Source: Thermoplasmatota archaeon (GTDB lineage Archaea; Thermoplasmatota; Thermoplasmata; UBA10834). From it: a stretch of 64,000 nucleotides of DNA. This document shows, piece by piece, positions 24,457 to 32,188 of the stretch. Positions within the stretch are counted from its first letter, which is position 1; every line of letters starts with the position of its first letter. The translations under genes were made by a program, and so were the position numbers. The DNA is taken from NCBI GenBank assembly GCA_018818785.1, contig JAHIRF010000007.1, positions 23,711 to 87,710 on the forward strand. The letters run 5' to 3'. The notes under the pieces are model-generated. The model saw only the letters and a list, made by a program, of their open reading frames with translations. It was not told the DNA's origin and did not search any database.

Positions 24457-24993
24457 TCAACCCTGCGACAACTTACACTTAAGCTCTGAAAGCGTCTCCT
24501 TCAACTGCGATCTCGTGGGGAAAGAAATCGCATTGTCGGGGCAGAAATCCCTGCAACTCGATTTGCCGACTATGCAGTTCTGCGGTCTCACGACCTGAGA
24601 CTTCCCTTCGAAGAACGCGAAGACGTTCTGAGAACAGAATTCCACGCACGAACTGCAGCCTTCGCATCTGGACACATCGATCTTTGGGAACCATGGTATC
24701 TCGTTCCTAGGTATCCCCTGGTGAGTCTCCTCGACACTCTCCCTGTGTACTTCTCGGACCTTCTCGAACTCCTTCCAGAGAGACTTGAGGTATGCCTTCT
24801 CCTCCGAACTCGGCACATAGTTCCTCTTCTTCAGCTCGGTCAGCAGCACTTGCTTGACATCTTCATCTGGAGCATCGAAATTCTCCAGCGCTACCCCTAC
24901 GATCTCGGAGATGCCCGCGATTCCAATAACCTCGCTTCCGACCTTCAAGGATCTCGGAGGAGGTTTGCTATAGCAGTCTGAGAGCCAAGTCAT
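24457..24993 (-). CDS. Two-cluster ferredoxin-type protein with uncharacterised N-terminal domain
   Basis: About 178 residues. The N-terminal 90 residues form a helical domain (VIGIAGISEIVGVALENF, then NYVPSSEEKAYLKSLWKEF) that I do not recognise by name. The C-terminus has C-x2-C-x2-C-x3-C (RCEGCSSCVEFC) and a second, spaced motif C-x6-C-x3-CP. It is an expected [4Fe-4S] electron carrier. ATG 24993 is favoured because GGTGGGGG sits 6 nt before it. No operon partner is obvious. Confidence 0.7.
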   Translation of the reverse strand: MTWLSDCYSKPPPRSLKVGSEVIGIAGISEIVGVALENFDAPDEDVKQVLLTELKKRNYVPSSEEKAYLKSLWKEFEKVREVHRESVEETHQGIPRNEIPWFPKIDVSRCEGCSSCVEFCSQNVFAFFEGKSQVVRPQNCIVGKSSCRDFCPDNAISFPTRSQLKETLSELKCKLSQG

Positions 24994-25125
24994 CCAATCC
25001 CCCACCTATCACGCTCAAACGTGACTCAGGCTTCATCGACAGTGCGCTAGATTCTTCCGAATTCTCAGTGTTGGAACTGAAGGGTAATAGCATATGCTGG
25101 TTTTGTGCTTTTCCTATGACAGAAG

Positions 25126-26475
25126 TCATCCCTTCGCAATGGCCTTGAACGCCTCGTCGGAGACCTCCAGCGAATATGCGATATCCTTCTCCGAATGTGC
25201 CAGGGATGTGAAGAAGTGTTCATCGGCATGCGGGACGCCGAAGAAGACTCCTCTACCCAGGGAGTGCATGAACCAATGCCGCCATTTCTCCCTGTCGACA
25301 TCGATGGCGTCCCTCCACCGCGACACTTCCTTGTCGGTGAAGTACATCTGCCCCAGCGATCCGAGTGATTCTACCCAGACATTCACGCCACGGTCCTCGG
25401 CCACTTCTTTCAGACCGTGGAAGAGAGAATCGCCGATCTTATCGATCTTCTTGTAGATTCCAGGTTTCGAGAGTATCTGCAATGTTCTCAGACCGCCAGC
25501 GACCGAGACCGGATGCGCATTGTATGTTCCGCCGTGGTAAACGTTCCCGTCCACCTTCGGGACTATCTCCTCCATGATATCCCTCTTCCCGCCGAAGCCA
25601 GCGAGCTGGTAACCGCCACCCGCGACCTTCGCGATACATGTGATGTCGGGTTTGACATCGAACTTCTCCTGCACTCCACCGAACGCAACGCGGAAACCTG
25701 TGAGCACCTCGTCGAATATCAGCACGATGCCCAGCTCCGTCGTCAGCTTCCTCAATTTCTTCAGGTAGTTGTCCCTGGGTATGAAGCATCCTCCGCCTGC
25801 CTGGATAGGCTCTATGATGACCGCTGCGAGGTCGTCCGCGTTCTTCGTGATGACATCTTCCGTGGCGCCCCAATCATTGAACGGGTAGAGCACAACGAGG
25901 TCCGATATGCACTTGGGTATGCCGCTCCCGAAAGGGACCGTGGGCTGATTCCTGCTGTCCTTCATCATGGCCTCTGGGATGTCGACACCCTGGAGCGCGT
26001 AGTCGTGGCCTCCATGGTATGCACCCTCCGCCTTCGCGATCTTCTCCTTGCCAGTGTACGACCTCGCCACCCTCATCGGATGCATGGTAGCCTCGGTGCC
26101 CGAGTTGGCGAACCTGAACATCTCGACGGACGGCATCGCCTTCTGGACCATCTTCACATATTCGATCGCGAGGTCCGGGGACGCGCCGTACATCGTACCC
26201 TTGCCTACCTGCTCCTTGACAGCCCTCACGACCTCAGGATGGTTGTGTCCCAGGAGCATAGGGCCATAGCCCAGGGCGTAGTCGATTATCCTGTTATCAT
26301 CCAGGTCGTAGATGTACGCGCCCTTCGCCCGTTTCACATAGAACGGATAGGGTTCGAAGAAACGCACATTGCTCTCCACCCCTGCAGGGAGCAGCTTCTT
26401 GGCCTTCATGAAATGCTCCCTGGACTTCTTCGTCTTCCTCACATACTCCTTCTCATAAACTGCTTGCGTCGGCAT
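25126..26475 (-). CDS. Class III aminotransferase, glutamate-1-semialdehyde aminomutase-like
   Basis: 449 residues, PLP-dependent. The family pattern is clear: LLPAGVESNVRFF, GYGPMLLGHNHPEV, SGTEATMHPMRVAR, AYHGGHD, VIIEPIQAGGG, IFDEVLTGFR, and the PLP-lysine segment CIAKVAGGGYQLAGFGG. HemL converts glutamate-1-semialdehyde to 5-aminolevulinate. This gene is not beside other haem-pathway genes and is slightly longer than usual HemL, so a different amino-ketone substrate is possible. Confidence 0.82.
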   Translation of the reverse strand: MPTQAVYEKEYVRKTKKSREHFMKAKKLLPAGVESNVRFFEPYPFYVKRAKGAYIYDLDDNRIIDYALGYGPMLLGHNHPEVVRAVKEQVGKGTMYGASPDLAIEYVKMVQKAMPSVEMFRFANSGTEATMHPMRVARSYTGKEKIAKAEGAYHGGHDYALQGVDIPEAMMKDSRNQPTVPFGSGIPKCISDLVVLYPFNDWGATEDVITKNADDLAAVIIEPIQAGGGCFIPRDNYLKKLRKLTTELGIVLIFDEVLTGFRVAFGGVQEKFDVKPDITCIAKVAGGGYQLAGFGGKRDIMEEIVPKVDGNVYHGGTYNAHPVSVAGGLRTLQILSKPGIYKKIDKIGDSLFHGLKEVAEDRGVNVWVESLGSLGQMYFTDKEVSRWRDAIDVDREKWRHWFMHSLGRGVFFGVPHADEHFFTSLAHSEKDIAYSLEVSDEAFKAIAKG

Positions 26476-26673
26476 GTTGCACTACCTCGCATGTTTTCAG
26501 AAGGACCACTTTTCGACTAAGCCCAGCACCAAGTTCGGCAGTATCAAGAAAATTGACCCACACGGATAATGCCATAGCTATGGGCAGTCCTACCTAAGCT
26601 GGACCCAGAATCGACAAGCAGCTAGAAAAGGCTTGTTAGATGCTGTTTATGTATATTTCGCACGGGATCAGAT

Positions 26674-27699
26674 TCACTTCTGCGGCTCGATTATCACCTT
26701 GATCGACTCGCCTGCTTGAGCAACCATCTCGAACCCTTGACCAGCCTCTTCGAGCGGGAACCTGTGAGTGATCATGTCGTTGATCTCCACGCGCTTGCTC
26801 CTGAGGAGTTCGATCGCATCTGTGATATCCCTCGGACTGCCGGCATAAGTGGTCGTGATGGTGACCTCGTCCTTCCACAGTTCGCTGAACGGCACCGGTA
26901 TCTCGACGCCTGGCATCGGGGGGGCGAACATGAGTATGGTGCCTCCGCGGTCGACGCACTTGAACGCCTGGGTCATCGCCTGGGTCGCTCCCGTGCTGAC
27001 TATGACCAGGTCCGCGGGTTTGCCGTTGTTGACCTCGCGCACCTTCGTCGGGACATCCTCGGTCGCGTTGATCACGGCATCTGCGCCGAACATGTTGGCC
27101 GCGCCGAGCCTGTAGTCGGAAATGTCCGTCGCTATTATCCGTCCTGCACCCAGGGCTTTCGCGAGCTTGATATTGAGAAGGCCCGCGATGCCGCTACCGA
27201 GCACGAGCACCGTCTTCCCGGGTTCGAACCTGGAGAGCCTGAAGCCGCGTACCACGCAGGCCAAGGGTTCGATGAAAACGCCATCATCGTAAGTCATCTC
27301 ATGAGGGAGGACGAACACCCCTCGGTCGACATTTATCCGGGGGATACGCACGAACTCCGCGAATCCTCCTGGTATGAAGTTGGTCTTCCGGAGGGTATCG
27401 CATGTAGAATGATGGCCGTTCAGACAGTACTTGCAGGTGTTGCAGGGCACATGGTGCGAAACAAACACTCTGTCACCCACCTTGTACTTCTCGACGCCTT
27501 TCCCGACCTCGACTATGTCCCCGGCTATCTCGTGTCCGAGGACGATAGGTGCGCGCTTGACCCTGTACCATTCCATGACATCGCTGCCACAGACGCCAGA
27601 GGCCTCGATCTTCACGAGCAGTTCCCCAGCCTCTATCTTTGGCTTGGGCTGCTCCTCCAAACGCACGTCTCTGTTGTTGTAGTACATCGACACTCGCAT
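26674..27699 (-). CDS. Zinc-dependent alcohol/threonine dehydrogenase family (MDR)
   Basis: About 341 residues. The catalytic zinc region is SGVCGSDVMEW with GHEIAGDIVEVG. The structural zinc site is CNTCKYCLNGHHSTC, and the Rossmann motif is VLGSGIAGLLN. It oxidises a secondary alcohol or polyol with NAD(P); closest in pattern to sorbitol/threonine dehydrogenases. ATG 27699 is preferred. It follows the LsrF-like aldolase by about 47 nt on the same strand, so the pair may act on one phosphorylated or keto-sugar substrate. Confidence 0.85.
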   Translation of the reverse strand: MRVSMYYNNRDVRLEEQPKPKIEAGELLVKIEASGVCGSDVMEWYRVKRAPIVLGHEIAGDIVEVGKGVEKYKVGDRVFVSHHVPCNTCKYCLNGHHSTCDTLRKTNFIPGGFAEFVRIPRINVDRGVFVLPHEMTYDDGVFIEPLACVVRGFRLSRFEPGKTVLVLGSGIAGLLNIKLAKALGAGRIIATDISDYRLGAANMFGADAVINATEDVPTKVREVNNGKPADLVIVSTGATQAMTQAFKCVDRGGTILMFAPPMPGVEIPVPFSELWKDEVTITTTYAGSPRDITDAIELLRSKRVEINDMITHRFPLEEAGQGFEMVAQAGESIKVIIEPQK

Positions 27700-27745
27700 C
27701 TGCACGCAACTCCTGGTATACTGGATCTATGAGGTTTCGGTCGGC

Positions 27746-28537
27746 TCACTTCTTCTTCGTCAGCTTGGTGAAGAAGTCGTAAGCCTCCTTCGCAGTGGCG
27801 TCCTCGTGGACTACCTTCCTCACTGCCTTGATCATCGCGACAGGATTGTCGGACTGCCATATGTTCCTGCCCATGTCCACTCCGATGGCGCCCGCGGATA
27901 TCGATTTGTGTGTGAGTTCGAGCGCATCCTTCTCAGACATCTTGGGTCCGCCAGCGACCACTATAGGTGCGGGGCATCCCTCGACGACCTTCTCGAAGTT
28001 GTCACAATAATATGTCTTCACTATGTGCGCGCCTATCTCCGCAGCTATCCTGCATGAGAGAGCGAGGAATCTCGCATCCCTCTTCCCGAGTTCCTTGCCT
28101 ACAGCGGTGACTGCGAGCACGGGCATGCCGTACCTCTCGCCCTCATCGACGAGCTTGGAGAGGCTCAGCAACGTCTGCTTCTCGTACTTGCTGCCCACGA
28201 AGACAGATAGAGCGATGCCGGACGCGTTCAATCTGAGAGCGTCCTCGACGCTCGTGATTATCTCCTCGTTCGCGAGGTCCTCGCCTATGATGCTGGACCC
28301 GCCAGAGACTCTGAGCACGACGGAGTTGGCAAGAGTCGCATCGACGCACGACCTCAGGACGCCCCTGGTGAGCATGACGCAGTCGGCATATGGGGCCAGC
28401 GGCGTGACCGTCTCCCTCGGGTTCTCCAAACGGGAGGTCGGCCCTAGGAAATATCCGTGGTCGATCGCCAACATAACCGTCTTTCCAGTCTCGGGCTTGA
28501 TTATCCTTGAAATTCTGTTCTTAAGACCCCAGTCCAT
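27746..28537 (-). CDS. LsrF-like class I aldolase/thiolase
   Basis: 263 residues, DeoC/LacD-type TIM barrel. It matches LsrF (3-hydroxy-5-phosphonooxypentane-2,4-dione thiolase of AI-2 breakdown) over its whole length, with DWGLKNRISRI, GKTVMLAIDHGYF, HIVKTYY (Schiff-base Lys at about 174) and GVDMGRNIWQSD. The archaeal aldolase/ADH-synthase family is the alternative. No other lsr gene is present. ATG 28537 is set by SD GGGGGGTG at 28545-28552; the longer upstream frame runs into the aspartase gene and is not used. Confidence 0.85.
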   Translation of the reverse strand: MDWGLKNRISRIIKPETGKTVMLAIDHGYFLGPTSRLENPRETVTPLAPYADCVMLTRGVLRSCVDATLANSVVLRVSGGSSIIGEDLANEEIITSVEDALRLNASGIALSVFVGSKYEKQTLLSLSKLVDEGERYGMPVLAVTAVGKELGKRDARFLALSCRIAAEIGAHIVKTYYCDNFEKVVEGCPAPIVVAGGPKMSEKDALELTHKSISAGAIGVDMGRNIWQSDNPVAMIKAVRKVVHEDATAKEAYDFFTKLTKKK

Positions 28538-28552
28538 GATACGACACCCCCC

Positions 28553-28569
28553 AGGACCGATACGGTCCT
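28553..28569. promoter_or_regulatory. Perfect inverted repeat in the lsrF-like leader
   Basis: AGGACCG-ATA-CGGTCCT: 7-nt arms with a 3-nt centre, directly upstream of the SD and about 8-24 nt after the predicted transcription start. It could be a repressor site or a leader hairpin that controls ribosome access. Confidence 0.5.
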
Positions 28570-28597
28570 CGGAGAACTCTGGTTGAAAATGGTCCAC

Positions 28598-28609
28598 CGT
28601 ATTTATAGG
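28598..28609 (-). promoter_or_regulatory. Strong TATA box for the lsrF-like gene
   Basis: The minus strand reads CCTATAAATACG, close to the archaeal consensus. A start about 25 nt downstream falls near 28577, giving a leader of about 40 nt. Confidence 0.6.
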
Positions 28610-28638
28610 TTCTCGGTTCGCTCTCAGCTGGAGCGACT

Positions 28639-30045
28639 TCACTTCTTGTCGGACTTCCTGTTGCCTATGAGGAACTCCCAGTCGAATATGCGGGCGATCT
28701 CCTCCTTCGTCATGATGCCCTTCTCTATCACGACATCGTGCACGGTCATGTCCCGCACCAAAGCCTCCTTCGCGACCTCCGCGGCCTTCATGTAGCCAAT
28801 GTGGGGCGCGAGGAACGTTGCCAGGGACGGGTTCTTGTCCAGATAGCTCCTGCACTTCACCTCGTCCGCCTCTATCCCAGATATGCACTTCTCGATGAAC
28901 ACGGGTATGTAATTGTTGAGGAGTACCATCGATTCGAGCAGGTTGTGCATCATGACCGGGTTCATCACGTTGAGCTCGAACTGGCCCGCCTGCACGGCCA
29001 TGGCGACCGCCAGGTCGTTGCCCATTATCTGGAAGCATATCATGTCCATGCATTCGGCCATGACAGGGTTGACCTTCCCCGGCATGATGGAGGAGCCGGG
29101 CTGGGTCGCGGGCAGACGTATCTCGGCCAGGCCCGTTATCGGGCCGGAGTTCATCAGCCTGAGGTCGTTGGATATGCGTATCAGTTCGAGCGCGAGGTCC
29201 CTCATGCCCCCAGATATGCTCGCGATCCCGAGTCTGCTCTGGAGCGCCTCCCTCGGGTCCTCGGACTCTATCAGGTTGAGGGCCGTGATGTCCTGCAGGT
29301 GCTTCACTACCTGCCTGTGATAGTCTGGGTGAGTGTTCGCGCCCGTGCCGACCGCGGTGGCTCCCAATGGGACCTCCTCGAGCAGTTTAAGCCTGCCCTT
29401 CAATTGATCCCTGGCCTTGTTGATGGCGATGGAATACGCCATGAATTCCTGACCAAGTGTCACCGGCAGCGCGTCCATGAGATGCGTCCTGCCGGACTTC
29501 AGTACCCGCTCGAACTCCATCCCCTTCTTCACGAACGATCTGCGGAGCTTCTCGAGGTTGTCCAGCAGGTCCTGGGCGATTATGAGTATGCACAGCCGCA
29601 TGGCCGTGGGATAGGTGTCGTTGGTCGACTGGGACATGTTCACATGGTCGTTCGGGTGGACCAGGTTGTACTCGCCCTTCTTGTGCCCCATGAGCTCGAG
29701 CGCCCTGTTCGCGACGACCTCGTTCATGTTCATGTTGAAGGATGTGCCGGCGCCCGCCTGGAAGACGTCCACGACGAACTGGTCGTGCATCTTGCCTGCG
29801 AGTATCTCGTCGCACGCAGCGACGATCGCCTCGGAGATGTACGGTTCCATCCATCCCACATCCATGTTAGCCAGAGCAGCGGCCTTCTTCACCATCGCGT
29901 ATGCGTTGATGAACTCTGGCCGGGGCAGTATGCCACTGACAGGGAAGTTCTCGACGGCTCTCAGGGTCTGTATGCCGTAGTAGGCATCTTCAGGCACTTC
30001 CCTCTCTCCGAGGGAATCACATTCTCTTCTTGTGTTCATGGTCAT
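28639..30045 (-). CDS. aspA: Aspartate ammonia-lyase (aspartase)
   Basis: 468 residues. The protein follows E. coli AspA closely: DAYYGIQTLRAVENFPVSG, AGTSFNMNMNEVVANRA, STNDTYPTAMR, and the family signature GSSIMPGKVNP. It deaminates aspartate to fumarate plus ammonia; fumarase is a less likely reading. It is full length. Start ATG 30045, or ATG 30039. The LsrF-like gene downstream has its own promoter, so the two are probably separate units. Confidence 0.9.
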   Translation of the reverse strand: MTMNTRRECDSLGEREVPEDAYYGIQTLRAVENFPVSGILPRPEFINAYAMVKKAAALANMDVGWMEPYISEAIVAACDEILAGKMHDQFVVDVFQAGAGTSFNMNMNEVVANRALELMGHKKGEYNLVHPNDHVNMSQSTNDTYPTAMRLCILIIAQDLLDNLEKLRRSFVKKGMEFERVLKSGRTHLMDALPVTLGQEFMAYSIAINKARDQLKGRLKLLEEVPLGATAVGTGANTHPDYHRQVVKHLQDITALNLIESEDPREALQSRLGIASISGGMRDLALELIRISNDLRLMNSGPITGLAEIRLPATQPGSSIMPGKVNPVMAECMDMICFQIMGNDLAVAMAVQAGQFELNVMNPVMMHNLLESMVLLNNYIPVFIEKCISGIEADEVKCRSYLDKNPSLATFLAPHIGYMKAAEVAKEALVRDMTVHDVVIEKGIMTKEEIARIFDWEFLIGNRKSDKK

Positions 30046-30183
30046 CTCGACCTGAATGGTCAGATAAGGCGCCGTGAAGAATCAGGATGCACCGTATTTC
30101 TAGCTTGCTCACGAACAGGCGCATCGTCGCGTACGCGCGCACAAGCACGGGGGAAAAGTCTTTTTCAAGAACGACGATTATCC

Positions 30184-30190
30184 AAGGAGG
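30184..30190 (+). promoter_or_regulatory. Shine-Dalgarno AAGGAGG that sets a TTG start
   Basis: A consensus AAGGAGG sits 7 nt before TTG 30198, which is also where the OsmC domain begins. It outweighs the in-frame upstream start at 30087. Confidence 0.7.
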
Positions 30191-30197
30191 GCATCCA

Positions 30198-30623
30198 TTG
30201 AACGAGAGATTGCATGTCCATCTGAGGAACAAGGGTGGATACAAGTTCGAGATAAGCTTCGACGAATGGGACAAGGGCACCATCCGGATGGACGAGCCCG
30301 CTCCGTTGGGTGAGGGGTCCGCCCCGAATGCGAACATGATGCTCGCCTCCGCGATCGGGCATTGCCTGAGCGCTAGCCTGCTGTTCTGCCTGAGCAAGTC
30401 CCGGGTCGATGCGAAGGATGTCGAGACGGATGTGGAGACGACACTAACGAGGGACGAGAGAGGCCGTTGGAGGATTGACGGGATTAAGGTCATGATGAAG
30501 CCGACCGTTGAGGAACATGACCGAGAAAAATTACAGCGCTGTCTGACCATGTTCGAGGATTTCTGCATAGTCACCGCCAGTGTCAGACGGGGCATCAAGG
30601 TCGATGTTGAGATAAGGGAGTAA
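30198..30623 (+). CDS. OsmC-family peroxide/thiol-stress protein
   Basis: About 141 residues from a TTG start. It has the OsmC/Ohr fold with the helix segment NMMLASAIGHCLSASLLFCL, whose two cysteines (GHCLS and LFCL) are candidates for peroxidatic chemistry, and the late DFCIVTASVRRG. OsmC proteins reduce organic hydroperoxides using thiols. The PDO gene starts 15 nt downstream, giving a natural thiol donor. Confidence 0.85.
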   Translation: MNERLHVHLRNKGGYKFEISFDEWDKGTIRMDEPAPLGEGSAPNANMMLASAIGHCLSASLLFCLSKSRVDAKDVETDVETTLTRDERGRWRIDGIKVMMKPTVEEHDREKLQRCLTMFEDFCIVTASVRRGIKVDVEIRE

Positions 30624-30637
30624 GTACCATAGGAGGA

Positions 30638-31315
30638 ATGAGTTCGATGCCGATGATGAAGGACAAGGAAAGGGAGTTCCTCACGAAAGAATTCTCGCAG
30701 AAACTCGTAGACGATGTCAGATTGGTCGTGTTCACGCAGGACACGCCCTGCGTGTACTGCAGGGAGACAGTGGACCTCGCCAACGAACTAGCGGATGTAT
30801 CTCCGAAGCTGAAGGTCGAAGTCTACGACTTCATAAGGGACCAGATGAAGGCCAAGGAGCTGAGAATAGACAAGATACCGGCCATGGCGGTCATAGGTCG
30901 GAAGGATTATGGGATCAGATTCTACGGCATACCGTCAGGATATGAGTTCAATTCGCTCGTGGGTGCCATCATGGATGTATCGCGCGGGGAGAGCGGCCTC
31001 TCGCAGAAGTCCAAGGATTCGCTCAAGGACCTGGACCAGGCGATATCCATCCAGGTGTTCGTCACCCCTACGTGCCCGTACTGCCCGTCATCTGTCAGGC
31101 TGGCGCACAAGATGGCGATTGAGAGCGACATGGTGTGGGCAGACATGATCGAGGCTAACGAGTTCATACCTCTGGCGCAGAAGCATGCGGTCTCGGGCGT
31201 GCCGAAGACCATAATAAATGATAAATTCGAAATCGCTGGTGCGGTTCCCGAGGACATCTTCGTCGCGCACGTGGTGCATGCAGCCACGCACAGTGAGCGC
31301 CTTCAACCAAGGTAG
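30638..31315 (+). CDS. Protein disulfide oxidoreductase (PDO), two glutaredoxin-like domains
   Basis: 225 residues with two tandem thioredoxin-fold units. Redox pairs are CVYC (38-41) and CPYC (146-149), with cis-Pro segments KIPAMAVIG and SGVPKTIIND. This is the archaeal/thermophile PDO layout, used for cytosolic disulfide handling and often reduced by thioredoxin reductase. AGGAGG precedes ATG 30638 very closely, so ATG 30647 is an alternative start. It is in one transcription unit with the OsmC-family gene. Confidence 0.9.
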   Translation: MSSMPMMKDKEREFLTKEFSQKLVDDVRLVVFTQDTPCVYCRETVDLANELADVSPKLKVEVYDFIRDQMKAKELRIDKIPAMAVIGRKDYGIRFYGIPSGYEFNSLVGAIMDVSRGESGLSQKSKDSLKDLDQAISIQVFVTPTCPYCPSSVRLAHKMAIESDMVWADMIEANEFIPLAQKHAVSGVPKTIINDKFEIAGAVPEDIFVAHVVHAATHSERLQPR

Positions 31316-31343
31316 GCGCTGCACGGAAGGTACGGTCATCCCC

Positions 31344-31904
31344 ATGAACGGTTCTGACACATCCAATGACAGATTGAACGAGGTGCTGGCGCTGCTGTCG
31401 TCCATGAAGGGCGTCAGGAACGCATTCTACCTTGACGGCGAGCTCAGGGCAGGCCTCGACAGGGTAGAGAGGGACATGGCAGCGAACGGACCCCTAGCAG
31501 TATTGAACCAAGGGGTGTTGGACTGCATCGGCAGGGGGCATGTGGCATGCATCGTCAAGGACAAGACATTCAGGCCGCCCCCGCACGCGACCGTCCTGCT
31601 GATGGATTCGGATGGCACAGTCATGGGCAGGGAGCTGCTCCCGGGAGAGGAGGCGGAGGAGCAGCCTGGAAAGAAGATCCTGTACCTCGGCAAGGATTTC
31701 GTCATGTACTATAACGGAAGGTCGGGCAGAGACGCCAAGTTCGTGCTCCCGCCAGTGCCGTTCAGGGAGATCGACGATCTGCCATTCACATCGGATGTCG
31801 TCTCCTCCAGCCCGTCCACCATGAGTGATCTGCTCATACGCAGGACCATCGGCCTCGACGACGACCCCAAGCTGGCGACGGTCCTGATCGGATTCGACCT
31901 GTAG
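31344..31904 (+). CDS. Conserved hypothetical protein downstream of PDO
   Basis: About 186 residues from ATG 31344 (MNGSDTSND); a longer frame exists but overlaps the PDO gene without domain content. It is soluble and mixed alpha/beta, with a hydrophobic strand ATVLLMDSDGTVMG and the segment KKILYLGKDFVMYY. I recognise no family. It starts 28 nt after PDO on the same strand, so co-expression with the redox pair is likely. Confidence 0.6.
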   Translation: MNGSDTSNDRLNEVLALLSSMKGVRNAFYLDGELRAGLDRVERDMAANGPLAVLNQGVLDCIGRGHVACIVKDKTFRPPPHATVLLMDSDGTVMGRELLPGEEAEEQPGKKILYLGKDFVMYYNGRSGRDAKFVLPPVPFREIDDLPFTSDVVSSSPSTMSDLLIRRTIGLDDDPKLATVLIGFDL

Positions 31905-32032
31905 ACAGGGATGGAGCATTCCTCGGTCAGCGATTATCGTAGCGGCATGTCGAGCACGGATGGTCCGATGACACTTTTCGTAAGAAAGAGGGCGTTTTGC
32001 CGAAACTCATACGAACTGTCCACTGTTTTTTA

Positions 32033-32057
32033 GAAGGATTCCAGGAGGAATCCCTTC
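32033..32057. terminator. Strong hairpin between the PDO unit and gdh
   Basis: GAAGGATTCC pairs with GGAATCC-C-TTC around an AGGA loop (10 bp, one bulged C). It directly follows T6 (32026-32031). It may end the upstream unit; the T-run alone could be the archaeal termination signal. Confidence 0.45.
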
Positions 32058-32103
32058 GAAAATAGGAACGCACTCGCCGAGAATCGTGAGTATATGCAGA
32101 ACC

Positions 32104-32110
32104 TTTAAAT
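32104..32110 (+). promoter_or_regulatory. Putative TATA box for gdh
   Basis: TTTAAAT in ACCTTTAAATCG. A second candidate, ACTTTTATG, is at 32126-32134. Either would give a leader of 30-60 nt before ATG 32189. Confidence 0.4.
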
Positions 32111-32188
32111 CGCTTCTGAACATGCACTTTTATGCTCAGCCGCAACTGGTGAGCGCAGTATGCGGCAAGAGAGGCCAATGGTGTTAGA

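Noticed and set aside
27220..27245. tRNA T-arm-like CCGGGTTCGAACCTGG
   Set aside because: It lies inside the alcohol dehydrogenase coding sequence and has no acceptor or anticodon stem around it.
27746..29053. 435-residue extended frame ahead of the LsrF-like aldolase
   Set aside because: The first 172 residues are antisense-free but overlap the aspartase gene in another frame and look like composition artefact; the SD supports ATG 28537.
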